Below the pieces are notes generated by a model. It was not told the origin of the DNA and searched no databases. It saw nothing but the letters and a program-made list of their open reading frames with translations. DNA of 64,000 bases from NCBI RefSeq assembly GCF_026262505.1, contig NC_067207.1:8462082-8526081 (forward strand), read 5' to 3'. The DNA is from Trichomonas vaginalis G3 (lineage: Eukaryota > Parabasalia > Trichomonadida > Trichomonadidae). Positions 1 through 11,439 of the stretch are shown one piece after another. The stretch's first letter is position 1, and every line of letters starts with the position of its first letter. Made by a program: the position numbers and the translations under genes.

Positions 1-3000
1 AAAGCATTGTGAGAAATGTAAAGAAAATAATGGAAGATTAATTCAAGACGTTCAATTGCAAAAGACACAGCAACCATATGCACCACATATTACGAAACAG
101 AAGATATATCAGTGGTTATTAGCTCATAATTTGCAGGAATATTATCAACCGACAAGATATTATATTACTTTTGACTTCGAAACATTAGAGACTAAAGAAG
201 AATTACAACTTTCTGAGTGTGCAACTTTGAACGCTTACTTAAAACCATTCATGGTATCATCAACGGTTAAATTAAATGATAAAACATATACGAGGAATTT
301 TTGCTTAACTTCGAGTGATTCTTTTATTTCTGATTGGATTGAGTTTTTATTTTCAACCTGTTCATTAGTTGCTAAATCAAATATTGAACAATATGAAGAA
401 TTAATGAAGTCGCAAACGGACCAAACGGCGGGGACTTTGTCTCATACATTAAATGAAAAACAGAAGGAAGCATTTAAAGAACTTCTAGATGAGGAATTCA
501 ATAAAGTGAATATCATAGGTTTTAATTCGGGAAAGTTTGATTTAAATTTAATTCTTCGTGATTTAAACACTGCAAAATGGAAAATAAAATCAATGCTGGG
601 TTCATCTTCACAATTTAAGCAAATCATTGTAAAGAAAACAAAACTCCATATGAATTGAGATTTATTGACATCAGAAATTATATAGCGGGTGGGACATTAG
701 ACCAATTCACTCAAGATTTCGGAAACAATAAATCACGTGTTAAATCCTTTTTCCCTTATCAATTCATCACATGGGAAAATTACGAAGAAGAATTATATAA
801 AGAGGAACCATTCACGAAAGATTCATTTTATTCAGCATTAACTCAAGAAACTATATCAGATAGTGATTATCAAATATATCTCAATGATGCTAAAAACTTT
901 AAGAATAGATTAGAATATTTTATTCATTATTGCAATAAAGATGTTGAAATTATGATTGACCCAATTGATAAAATTATTGAAGAAACATTTGTTTATAAAA
1001 TTGATATGCTTCATAATCTTTCTTTATCATCGAATGCTTCAATGATTCGTTACGCTTTAGCATATAAAGACTTTAATCCTAATGAAAAATATCCTGAGGA
1101 AGAGATAGAATCAAGTTTTGAATTAACGAAAAAGTATTGGAAATATAAAATTGAATCATATAAGAAACAAGATGAAAAAGCAGAAAGGGATACTAAAAAT
1201 AATGTTTCAATGGATGATTTTCAATACTATCACGATTTAATCCTTTCATCTAAATGCAAAATGTGTGGTAAAGCGTTTACATATGCAAATAAACCAACAT
1301 TGGATAGAATCGATAATGAAAAACCACATACCAAAGAAAATTGTCAGTTAATGTTTGTTATTGCAATGTCGTAAAATCAAATAAAGATGAAGATGTTCAA
1401 CGTTTAAGAATCAATTTAAGAAATTATGCATTAAAAAATAATTTACCAATGACTTTAGATTCAGTTGAAGCTTATCACATTCTCCGTAATGGAATTACTG
1501 GTGGTTTATCAAATGTTCAACATCGTGTTAATCTTAAAGGAATCACGCACATTAATAAACTTTCATATAATCCAGAAACTAAAACTGTATCAAATGAGGA
1601 CACCACCAACATTATGACTCATTTCGTTGGAGTTGACTTTAATTCATTATATCCTTCATCATTTTCATCTAATCCTCATGATTTCATTCAATATACTGAC
1701 CATAAAATGTGTATGCCGGGAAGATTGAATGGTGTTATCATTTGTGATACAGCAACAAAGAAAGCAAAAGCATTGGGAATAATTAAGAAGAAAAATACTT
1801 TATTCGTGGCTGAAGTAAAGGGTCACATTGATGAAAAATACATTAATGATTACATAAACTTTTTACCGATAATAAGAAACTTAGATATTATCACAGATGA
1901 AAAAACAATTGGCAGTTTTATGTATAATTACATGAAATCAAACAATCTACCAGTTGACCAGAAACAGAGAAAATTAACTCAGTTAGCATCAACACACAAC
2001 CAATATCAACCATTTTCTTCTTATTATCTTTGGTATCTAATCGACAGATTTCATTTTATCATTGATGACATTCAATCAATTTTAACATTTACGAAAAACA
2101 CTTGTTTTAATGAATTTGCGAACAAATTTATGAATGAAAGACAAAAGGCTGAATTAGAAGGAAATAAAGGAAAAAGTTTATTTTGCAAGATTTCGCTTAA
2201 TGGATCATATGGTTACGATGCAATGAATACACAAAATTACGCAAAGACTAAAATAACGAATGCACAGAGGCACGCGTTGCATGTATGTCAAATAAGTTTA
2301 AAAACATAAGAGAAATAGGTGAAGATACATATCAAGTGATGCTTAAAGATAGATTTTATAGATGTGATACATGTTTACAAGAGGCATTCTTCACTTTAGA
2401 TAATGCTAAATACTGGTATTTGGTTTTCATTTATGATTTTATGTATAAATGCATGGATGTTAATCGTTTTCATTTCATTGAAGGTGATACTGATTCATCT
2501 TATTGGGCAATCGCTGGCGACCCAAATCTTCCTAACACTCAAGCATTTCAAGCAATTGTTACCGATAAACAATTTTATGATAAAAACATTTTCAAATTCG
2601 CACCATTTGATTTCTTCTGTTTTGATGAGAAATTTAAACCTAAATTAAAGAATAAAGCTGAAGAAAAAGCACATGAGAAGAAGTTATTGGGTTTAGCAAT
2701 TGAGAAACAAGGTGATAACATGGTTGCTTTATGTCCTAATGTTATACATCATTCAACGGTTCAATTGATGGAAGTGATTTTAAAAAGATTGCACAAAAAA
2801 TGAAAGGTGTTAGTTTACGACAAAATAAGCAATTAACACCTAAAAAATATTTGGATATAATAAATGATAAAGTGATATTTGATGGTCAGAATATTAATTT
2901 ACAACTTAAAAACGGGTCAATGACTCGCTTAACAATCGGTAAGACTGCATTAACAGGAGCACACACTAAGGCTGTATGTTGTGAAAATGGATGTTGTATG

Positions 3001-3012
3001 CCATTTATTTAA
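1..3012 (+). pseudogene. Polinton protein-primed DNA polymerase B region (broken)
   Basis: Replicative polymerase of the element, in several frames. Visible motifs, in order, are the exonuclease motif with DFET near base 175, a second exonuclease motif (GFNSGKFD) near 520-545, a polymerase A motif (DFNSLYPS) near 1,635, a polymerase B-type KxxxNGSYGY motif near 2,190, and a C motif (GDTDSS) near 2,485. This order is that of protein-primed family B polymerases, which copy linear DNA from a terminal protein. The reading frame is open to the left edge, where a CxxC-type segment is visible, so the amino-terminal part lies outside the window. The region carries about four breaks. Confidence 0.85.
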
Positions 3013-3029
3013 TACAATTTAAAATTTTA

Positions 3030-3451
3030 TTCTTAATGAAATGCCACAGAAGAGACAAAAGGAACCAAATCGATTTATACCAAATGGTTTTAACTTTCAG
3101 ATTCCAAATAATCAACCACAACGAATTTTTTAAATCCCATCACAGCATCAACAGCAACAACAACCGCCACCATTTGATACCGTTTTAGAAGAAGGAACCG
3201 TTAATGATGGGATTCAATATGTAAATAATGGTTTTGATACTATGATTCAAAGAGGTGGGCACCCTTAAAACATTGATTTTATTTTTATATAAATGGATAA
3301 CGTAGATTTAAAAATTTTAATTGCTGATTTAGTATTTAATCAAAATTTTCTTGATTATTATGATTTAAAAGCGTATCTCCAAAAATATGATAACAATATA
3401 ACGGGTGATGATATGGAATATTATTATCCATATTATAAAATGAAATTTTGA
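3030..3451 (+). other. small Polinton reading frames between polymerase and integrase
   Basis: This stretch holds two short rightward frames. A glutamine/proline-rich one begins near 3,041. A 52-codon one (3,293-3,451) is rich in Asp and Tyr. I do not recognise either. They sit in the same direction as the polymerase and integrase with little spacing, as small accessory genes often do in such elements. Confidence 0.35.
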
Positions 3452-3861
3452 AATATCATGATAGAATAATTTCTAAAATTAAAGACAAAATTAAAAATAA
3501 TGAATATTCAAAGGGAAAAACTAAATCACAACTTAAACAGTTGAAAGATTTCAAAAATAAAGTATTAACAGAAGAAGATATTGATGAATTATATAAATTA
3601 TATAATCCTGAGCCGCAAAAGCCAAAGGAACAAAAACAAAAGGTGCAAAACGCCCAGGTCCTTCAGACCATAAATGAAGCACAAGCTTTAATTTATGATT
3701 CATTAGTTAAACCATATTCAGCCCGACTTTTAAATGAAGATCAACTTTTGGAATTCATCCTTCAACATAAACTCGAAGCGGGAAAGTATATCAAACCTTT
3801 ATATACAGCATATTTAAAACAAATGAATAGAATACATCCAGAATTAATGAAGGGGGAATGA
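3448..3861 (+). other. Polinton lysine-rich coiled protein, function unknown
   Basis: A 137-residue frame rich in Lys, Gln and Glu that overlaps the integrase start by four bases (ATGA). The first half looks helical and charged; the second half is less charged. No enzymatic motif is visible. The tight overlap with the integrase suggests the two were expressed together or belong to one transcription unit. It could be an accessory DNA-binding protein, but this is not shown by the sequence. Confidence 0.4.
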
Positions 3862-4796
3862 AATCCAAAATCAAAGCAGATAAAATTAAACCACTTGCAA
3901 CACCAAAACCTCCAACGACAGTACCTCCTCCTTCAGTTAATCCTTCATCATTCACTTTATTATATCCATTTCAAACATTAAAGAAGCAAAAAGATTTTAA
4001 AAAGGATTTCAAGATATTAAATAAACCAATTGACCCGAAAATTCAACCGTTAAAGGAAAAATTTAGTCGCCCTTCATTTGCACCATATCCATATTCATAC
4101 GAAATCGATCATCTGGAATATTCAAAAGGAAAAGTTACTTATTTATTTGCCATTAACATTAACACTAGATATTTATATTGCATTCCAGTGAAAGGGAAAA
4201 CAGAACAGGAAACAAGAAGAGCTATTCAATACTTACTAGATCATGAAAGAGTAGATAATATCAGGGGTGATGGTGATAAAGGATTTCAGGCAACTATGAC
4301 TCATTATTTCCCACAAATTAATTTTTTCTTTTCATCCTCTCCATATACGTTTCATAATAAAATAGTTGATGCGGTAATGAGAACTCTTAGAGATGCGTTA
4401 GGGGTTAACGGTCAGATATACTGGGATGGAAATCATGACTCCATCATACAACAGTTAGTATATTATTATAATAATACATGGCATAGAACTATAAACATGA
4501 AACCAGTGGAAATGAAAAATGATATTTCAAAAGAATGGGAATATATTAGAAAGCAAATGGAAAGGTTGAATGATGTTAAACGTGAACAAATTAATTCGGG
4601 GCTCATGAATTTTAAACAAGGGGATAAAGTTTTGATTCATCTCGATTATGGAAAAACTGATAAATCAATGACAAAAAGAAGACGAAGATTTGACACAATA
4701 GCTGAATTTGTTAGATATATTAACGGCAATGCATTAGTTGAAGTTGACAATAAATTAATAGAAATTCCAATTTATTTTATTACCCATTATATTTAA
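3858..4796 (+). CDS. Polinton integrase (rve family)
   Basis: A 312-residue frame related to retrovirus and Ginger-type integrases, which join element ends to host DNA. The core starts around residue 75 with an EIDHLEY segment carrying the first acidic residue, followed by strands ending in a CIPVKGKT segment, then a GDGDKGFQ segment with the second acidic residue, and a helix (NKIVDAVMRTLRD) where the third acidic position falls. The carboxy-terminal part (about 245-305) starts with QGDKVLIH and resembles the SH3-like or chromodomain-like tail of Polinton integrases. The amino-terminal 50 residues are Pro- and Lys-rich. The frame looks whole in length for this family. Confidence 0.8.
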   Translation: MKSKIKADKIKPLATPKPPTTVPPPSVNPSSFTLLYPFQTLKKQKDFKKDFKILNKPIDPKIQPLKEKFSRPSFAPYPYSYEIDHLEYSKGKVTYLFAININTRYLYCIPVKGKTEQETRRAIQYLLDHERVDNIRGDGDKGFQATMTHYFPQINFFFSSSPYTFHNKIVDAVMRTLRDALGVNGQIYWDGNHDSIIQQLVYYYNNTWHRTINMKPVEMKNDISKEWEYIRKQMERLNDVKREQINSGLMNFKQGDKVLIHLDYGKTDKSMTKRRRRFDTIAEFVRYINGNALVEVDNKLIEIPIYFITHYI

Positions 4797-4825
4797 ATAA
4801 TATTTAATTTTTTTATTCGTAAGAA

Positions 4826-5088
4826 ATGAGTGACAACGAAGCAGCCAAGAGTCCAGACGATGAATATAAAAAGAAACTAAACAGAATTAAATCAAAAATA
4901 TGCTATTACAAAAAGAAGCCGCAATGTGGTGGGTTGAAAACGATAAAGAAATAATCGAAAAATTAGAAACTTATCGTTCAATCATTAAACTGAGTGAAGC
5001 AAAAATAAAAGAATTTAATAGAATAAATAAATTGGTTGGAAGAGATGAATTTAATAAAGATGAATTTTTAAACTCAATCCAAATTTAA
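4826..5088 (+). other. small charged Polinton protein region
   Basis: A short rightward coding-like stretch directly after the integrase, rich in Lys, Glu and Asn, that would give a mostly helical product. I do not recognise a family. It ends just before the repeat block at about 5,089. Confidence 0.3.
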
Positions 5089-6345
5089 TTTTTTCAGTGC
5101 TACCATGTTACCATGTGCTACCAGGTTAATTAACTTCTCTGAAAAAATGAGACAACATGACATTTTGACAACATTTACGTTAATGATTTGTCATGATGAT
5201 TTCATCGTTAATGCTTTGTTAAACATGAGTGTAAATGACCCAAAAATATATTTTATCGTTAATGGTTTCAGGTTATTCAATAATTAATTATTTTTGAAGA
5301 ACTGAAGGTGTCACTACGTCACCATGTGTCACTCGGTTAATTAACTTCTCTGAAAAATGATGACAACATGACATTTTGACAACAGTCCTGGAAATATATT
5401 TTATCGTTAATGTTTACGTTAATGGTTTCATCGTTAATGCTTTGTCATGATGATTTCATCGTTAATGCTTTGTCAAAACTTCATCGTTAATGTTTTGTCA
5501 TAACTTCTTCATCGTAAATGTTTTGTCAAGACTTCTTCATCGTAATGAGTGTAAATGACCCAAAAATATATTTTATCGTTAATGGTTTCAGGTTATTCAA
5601 TAATTAATTATTTTTGAAGAACTGAAGGTGTCACTACGTCACCATGTGTCACCAGGTTAATTAACTTCTCTGAAAAAATGAGACAACATGACATTTTTGA
5701 CAACAGTCCTGGAAATAAATGTTTACGTTAATGTTTACGTTAATGGTTTCAGGTTATTCAATAATAATTATTTTTGAAGAACTGAAGGTGTCACTACGTC
5801 ACCATGTGTCACCAGGTTAATTAACTTCTCTGAAAAAATGAGACAACATGACATTTTGACAACAGTCCTGGAAATAAATGTTTACGTTAATGTTTACGTT
5901 AATGGTTTCAGGTTATTCAATAATTAATTATTTTTGAAGAACTGAAGGTGTCACTACGTCACCATGTGTCACCAGGTTAATTAACTTCTCTGAAAAAATG
6001 AGACAACATGACATTTTGACAACAGTCCTGGAAATAAACATGAACGTATATGTTTTGTCATGATGATTTCATCGTTAATGCTTTGTCAAACATGAACGTA
6101 AATGCTTTGTCAAACATGAACGTAAATGATTTGTCAAGAATATAGCAACCGCCGGAATTCAGACGGTTGTTTTTTTATACAAAATTCACGCAGGATTAAT
6201 GAGGAAGGCACTTATGAATTATTTTTGAAGAACTGAAGGTGTCACTACGTCACCATGTGTCACTCGGTTAATTAACTTCTCTGAAAAAATGAGACAACAT
6301 GACATTTTGACAACAGTCCTGGAAATTTGATGCAGTCCAAAAATA
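5089..6345 (+). repeat. iteron-like direct repeat block inside the Polinton
   Basis: This stretch has no gene. A core of about 100 bp recurs five to six times (starting near 5,090 in part, then 5,300, 5,620, 5,785, 5,943 and 6,226). The core contains the imperfect palindrome ggtgtcactacgtcacc, then gttaattaac, then gagacaacatgacatttt. Between cores are short repeats of the type cgttaatg followed by ttttgtca. The same core occurs twice in the opposite orientation at 8,712-9,155. The arrangement resembles replication iterons or a transposon-derived satellite; the function is unknown. Confidence 0.85.
6142..6176 (+). terminator. terminator-like hairpin plus T-run
   Basis: A six-base stem, caaccg pairing with cggttg, closes a 12-base loop and is followed directly by seven T residues. 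This is the layout of a bacterial intrinsic terminator. In a eukaryotic element it may be chance, a pol III-like stop, or a remnant of acquired DNA. Confidence 0.3.
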
Positions 6346-6388
6346 AAGTTAGTTTTAAAATTATTTTTATTTTTTTATTCCTATATAA

Positions 6389-8696
6389 ATGACAGCAACA
6401 AACAACAACAGCAACTTTATCATTTCTGATGAACAAGTTATTGATTCATTAGCTGAGGAATTAGTTGTGGCAGAAACTAAAACCTCAACGAAAGAATTGG
6501 TGAAAACAAGATTGATTTACATAACTACCTCAAACACGATGGAGGAAGAGGAAGGAAAACTGGTATGGCTTTATTAGTAAATAAAATTTCAAATTTAACG
6601 ATTATAGATGTTGATATCAATAAATCGTACAATGATGAACTTAAAGAACAGTTAGAAAAGATATTTTATCAAAACTTTCGGATAAAGATGTTATCGTTAA
6701 AACCGCTTCAGGAGGTCTTCACATTTATTGCAACACTAATTTCTTCTATTCAACCTCGAACAGAATGATTAAATGTTATTCTTGCAATGATTATGATATC
6801 GATATCATGACTTCTATGGATGATTCAAAGCGTTCTTTAGTGGTTATGGCTGATTCAAGAGTTCGCAAGAATGCAACAGAACCAATCAATACATACTCAT
6901 TCATTCGTGGAAGTTATGATTCAACATTAACCAGAACAGTAAATGATATATTAAATGATTTGAATATTAAGGTAAGAGTTGAACAAAAGAACGAAGAAAT
7001 AAAGAGTATAATGAATGAAAACAAAGATGTAAACATTGACGATAAACTTGCCCAGAGCATAGTTGATGGCATCAGTGATTTTGAAGTACATAATGACGGT
7101 GGAAACATGAATTTAGAAAAAGAAATAACATTATTCACACTGTTTCAAGCAATTAATTCGTTACCTAATCATTTAATTAATGAAGCATACGATAACGTTT
7201 ATAACTTCTGCAGCTTAACTGAAAATGCAAAAAGTAATTTTTGAAAAAGCACGTAGTAGATATGCACATTTAATGACTTCTCCATTTGTTTTAGTGAAGA
7301 TTCTAAAACTTTATCAAAGGAATATATATGATGAATATGTTTTACCTTTATTACGTAAGCCAAAAATAACATTTGATATAAAACTTGATGACTCGTTTTT
7401 GATAACAGATATTAGACGCAGGGCTGAAAATCATCAGTATAAAAAAAGTTCTGAAGTAATTGAGGATTTATCACGTGTAATCCGTTTTGTAGATTATGGA
7501 AACAAATACTTCTCATTCAAAAGGACTATAATATCATGATAAAATGAATCAAATATCATTCGTTCTTCAATTCAAACATGAAAGAGTCACTTAAAATGAT
7601 TAAATTTATTTAAAGAAGAAGGTAAACAATAACAGCATGGGATGTACTACTAAATCAATTGTCTTCATTAACTGTTAAGGGTGTTTGCTTTAAATCTGAT
7701 TCTCCAGATGTTTTCTCAACGTTTCAAGGTTATAAATACAACGTTCTCGAAAAGCCTGATTACTCAAAAATTGAGATGTTTATGAATTTCATTAAAGAAG
7801 CCATTTGTGATAATAACGATGAAGTGTATAAATACCTTCTCGGCTGGATTGCATCAATGATTCAACATCCTGGAATCAAGAATGAAACAGCAATTATTTT
7901 GAAAGGACTTCAGGGAACAGGTAAAAACAGATTTACAGACATTATTTCTGAACTCCTCGCTGTTATTCATGTAAAACATTACGAAATAAGTGAGCTAACG
8001 GGTAATTTCAATTCAGTAGTTGAAAATAAAATGTTTCTTGTACTTAATGAACTCAAGAATGTAGGTGAAGACAGACTCGCAAACTTCAACGCTTTGAAAT
8101 CAATTATAACGGATAATGAGATTAGAATTAATGAAAAGAATCAACCCAGAAGAACTGCTCAGAACGTTGCCAATTTCATTTTCGTAACTAACAACGTTTA
8201 CCCTGTCAAAATTGAAGTTGGAGACAGAAAATATGTAGTTTTAAGGGTTAATGGTAAATTTAAGGGTCAATTTGATTACTTCAAGAATTTGATGAATTCA
8301 TGCACAAAGGAATTTTATGATAATTTACTGACGTATTTTATCAATTACGACCTTTCATCATTTAATGTACGAATCATACCGATGACTGAAGCCAAACAAG
8401 ATTTAATTGAATTATCAACAAATCCTTTAGATGTATGGATAAATACACATTATGATGAATTGTGTGCAGGTATGACGTGTAAAAATGCCTTATTCTGCAA
8501 ACCATCAGACATGAAGACAAAAACTTTCAAATGAGCATTAAGGATAAATGTGATAAGAAACAGAGAAGAATAGATGGTAAACAAACATGGTGTTATGTTT
8601 TGAAAGAAGAAATGAAAGGATTATATAAACAAATTGAACCAAACGATAATGATGATTCATTTACTGACGATGAAATACCTGTAAATGAGGCAGTAT
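6389..8696 (+). pseudogene. Polinton primase-helicase region (D5/DUF5906-like SF3 ATPase), broken
   Basis: A replication module in several rightward frames. The upstream part has an IDVDINK segment (near 6,610), like the metal-binding strand of archaeo-eukaryotic primases. The downstream frame (7,659-8,534) carries the clearest signal: a Walker A segment GLQGTGKN (near 7,905), a Walker B-like segment FLVLNELKN (near 8,035) and a sensor-type segment FIFVTNN (near 8,180). The lead-in GWIASMIQHPG is typical of D5/DUF5906 superfamily 3 helicases of giant viruses and phages, which unwind DNA at replication origins. The module is bracketed by the inverted repeat blocks at 5,089-6,345 and 8,712-9,155. 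It has about four breaks. Confidence 0.7.
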
Positions 8697-8711
8697 AAAG
8701 TATGATTTGAA

Positions 8712-9155
8712 TTTATTTTTGCATTAATCCTGCTGTGTTGTCAAAATGTCATGTTGTCTCATTTTTTCAGAGAAGTTAATTAACCGAGTGACACATGGTG
8801 ACGTAGTGACACCTTCAGCTCTTCAAAAATAATTAATTATTGAATAACCTGAAACCATTAACGTAAACATTATTTTTGGGTCATTTACACTCATTACGAT
8901 GAAGTCATGACAAAGCATTTCCTGAACTGTTGTCAAAATGTCATGTTGTCATCATTTTTCAGAGAAGTTAATTAACCGAGTGACACATGGTGACGTAGTG
9001 ACACCTTCAGTTCTTCAAAAATAATTAATTATTGAATAACCTGAAACCATGAGACTTTGTCTCCGGACTCTTTGAGTCACTTAACGTAAACATTAACGTA
9101 AACATGAGACTTTGTCTCCGGACTCTTTGAGTCACTTAACGTAAACATTTATTTC
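8712..9155 (-). repeat. inverted counterpart of the iteron-like block
   Basis: Two copies of the 5,300-6,340 core in opposite orientation (near 8,735-8,860 and 8,927-9,050), followed by two copies of a 28-bp double mini-hairpin (9,051-9,078 and 9,106-9,133). Each mini-hairpin unit reads gagacTTTgtctc then gactcTTTgagtc. The remaining bases are cgtaaacat-type short repeats. With the forward block it brackets the primase-helicase region. Confidence 0.85.
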
Positions 9156-9255
9156 TGCAGTTCATCCATTACTTCATTACCTAATTAATTACAGACATAA
9201 AATATATTTAGTTCATTCGGTAAGCCTTGACCCAAAAGTCTGGGCTCAAGCACAT

Positions 9256-10183
9256 TTAATGAACGCGGTACCATGCGAATACAGTCACAAATGGTGGCAT
9301 GTAATCTTTACCCGAGCCTGTTGGATTTGTTGTGAAAGTGTGTGAATGATTTCCTGCGGTTCCACAGAAAATACCTGTGCTTGAATCTACTGGGTCAGTT
9401 GTGATATCATATCTATTCATTCCCCATCTATCCGAACCCGCTGCAAGATTTATATAACCTCTTTTTGTTATTGAATGTGAATGATTACCTGTTGTGTTTG
9501 TAGTTCCTGTATGAGTGTGCGGTGGAAGGTTTGCTTCTTTAATTTTCTTCGAACCTCCTGTTTGCTTTGAATATCTAGCACAGTATAAGAATTTATCTAC
9601 AATCTGCTTCCACATACCAAAACCTAAAACTGTTGATGGATTTGTTGAGTTCATTGACGTATAAATAGAACCAACAGGATATAATGTTTGAAGAATTTCA
9701 TTTTTCATGCTTGTAATCACATCATTTACTTCCGACTTCTTTGCATAATTTTCATCAACATAAGTTTTATCTGCTTTAAGGTCTAAACATCCTGAAACCC
9801 ATCCTGTATCAGCTTTAACTTTAAAAGTCTCCGATGTCCATTCATGATACCATTCAACCTTTTCTTTAATTTCATTATCTTTTTCATCCACATATGTTTT
9901 ATCCGCCTTCTTCATTATGTCATTTAGGAAACCTTCTATGAATTCTCATTTAAATAAATCTTCCAATCTTCAAAACTTTAGGAATGCATTTAATGCGTAA
10001 TATATTGTCTTCTGGTGGAGTTGATGTTATATCATCCGTTATTCCTTTAATTTTTGAATTCATAAATAAAATTTCTTTTATATTTGATATCACCGCACCA
10101 CCTTTGCAAACGAATTCGAAATGTCATTTTTCAATACTATCTCCAAATCTCCATATTTCAACCTTTGCGTTTGTTTCTGCCAT
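9256..10183 (-). pseudogene. Polinton fibre-like protein with phage-type receptor-binding tip
   Basis: The main frame (9,256-9,915) encodes 219 residues. Two ADKTYVDE repeats near its start look like a phage fibre shaft. After a short coiled segment comes a phage tail-tip pattern: LYPVGSIY, then LPPHTHTG, two NHSH motifs, and the end segment PPFVTVFAWYR. This resembles the carboxy-terminal domain of phage baseplate gp10 and short tail-fibre proteins, where the HxH motifs bind metal and the domain trimerises for receptor contact. A short leftward frame beginning near 10,183 lies just upstream and may be its head part. It is a candidate attachment spike of the element's virion, probably acquired from a phage. 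The region has about two breaks. Confidence 0.7.
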
Positions 10184-10300
10184 CTTTGAATTATATGCAT
10201 ATATGGCGTATGTAATGGTCTGAGGACCTGGGTGCTTTGCGCCTTAAGTTTGTTGTGGTTTAATCATTTATTATGATTTAAAAATAAAATATTTAATCCG

Positions 10301-10603
10301 TTACTCATCAGCTATTTTCTCTATTTGAAATTGCCATAATATTTCATTCATAAATTCTAAATCACAATCAAATAGGTCAGTTATTCTAAATTTAATATTT
10401 GATAAATCTTTTGAATGAAGAATAAATGAATTCCCAGATAATTGAAACGGATATGATAAAGAAAATGTGTTTAAGTTGATGGATAAAATGTTTTGTATTG
10501 ATGGGTAAGAGTTAGGGTCTAATGTTTGATGTGAAAATCTCATTGGGGTATTAACTTTATCACATTTGATTAAAATGAAATTGGAACCAGTGTCAGAATA
10601 CAA
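10301..10603 (-). other. Polinton virion-side gene remnant, family unknown
   Basis: A 100-residue leftward frame rich in beta-type segments (for example FSLSYPFQL and IKFRITDL). Segments of this kind occur in small jelly-roll virion proteins of related elements, so a minor structural role is possible but not shown. The bases around it (10,604-11,000) hold further short leftward coding-like stretches. Confidence 0.3.
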
Positions 10604-11439
10604 AACACATCCCCAACATCTTTTTAAAATTTAATATTCCCAACAATGAACGAAGATGAGGAGTACAAAATTTAATTTCAGCGGAATTTAATAAGGTTAT
10701 TTATTTCATCAAGTTCAAAAAGTTTATCAGGTTTTGATTTAAAATTTTCTTCATACCATACGATAAATGATTCATTTAAATAACTTAAAATCATGTTAAT
10801 ATCCATTTCGCTATCACATTTATTTATTACATATCATACGTTTTTTCAAGGTCATCTTTAATTAAATGATATATAATCTGAAGGGTCTAAAAGAATGGGA
10901 TTAAATTTACCACTCACAGAAACGAGAGTACATTATAAATTCCGCTAACTGTTAAATTTAATTCACAGTTATTATTCGAAATAATATTGATAATTGACAT
11001 TTTTTATTACGATTAAAAATATGGTAAAGCGTTATTTTCCAGTGATAAATAAAACTAGAATAAGATTACCTCAGAATTCATAAATTCAACGAATAAGAAA
11101 TTCATTCATGTTAATATTTTAGTGTTTTCAGAAAATATGAGTCAATGTCATATCTCATCAACAGGTTATATTTCACTTCATTCAAATTTAGTTCAATCAA
11201 ACCCATATAATGACCATTTCATAAGATTTTCAGATGGTATTAAAAATGTAATTGATGATTAAAATATGAACAGATTGACAATATCGAATTTTTGGAATTT
11301 TGGTTTAAATATCCCGATGGAAAAAAGATTGAAGTTAAGATAAAGCTGATACTATAACAAAACAATTACAATGACCGATCCAGATAGTGGGAACAAAAAG
11401 AAATAAAACAAACGATAGAAACTGGTGAAAGGTCAATTA
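10604..11439. other. degraded Polinton stretch without a clear gene
   Basis: AT-rich DNA with short coding-like stretches on both strands, including a rightward piece near 11,130-11,260 with Ser-rich beta-like segments. I see no recognisable domain, RNA gene or repeat. Confidence 0.4.

Noticed and set aside
5089-6345. CRISPR-like array
   Set aside because: Repeat cores are long (about 100 bp), spacing is irregular and the intervals are themselves repeats, not unique spacers; the context is a eukaryotic element.
9984-10223. Rightward 79-residue frame
   Set aside because: It is antisense to the leftward fibre-gene region and shows no family features.
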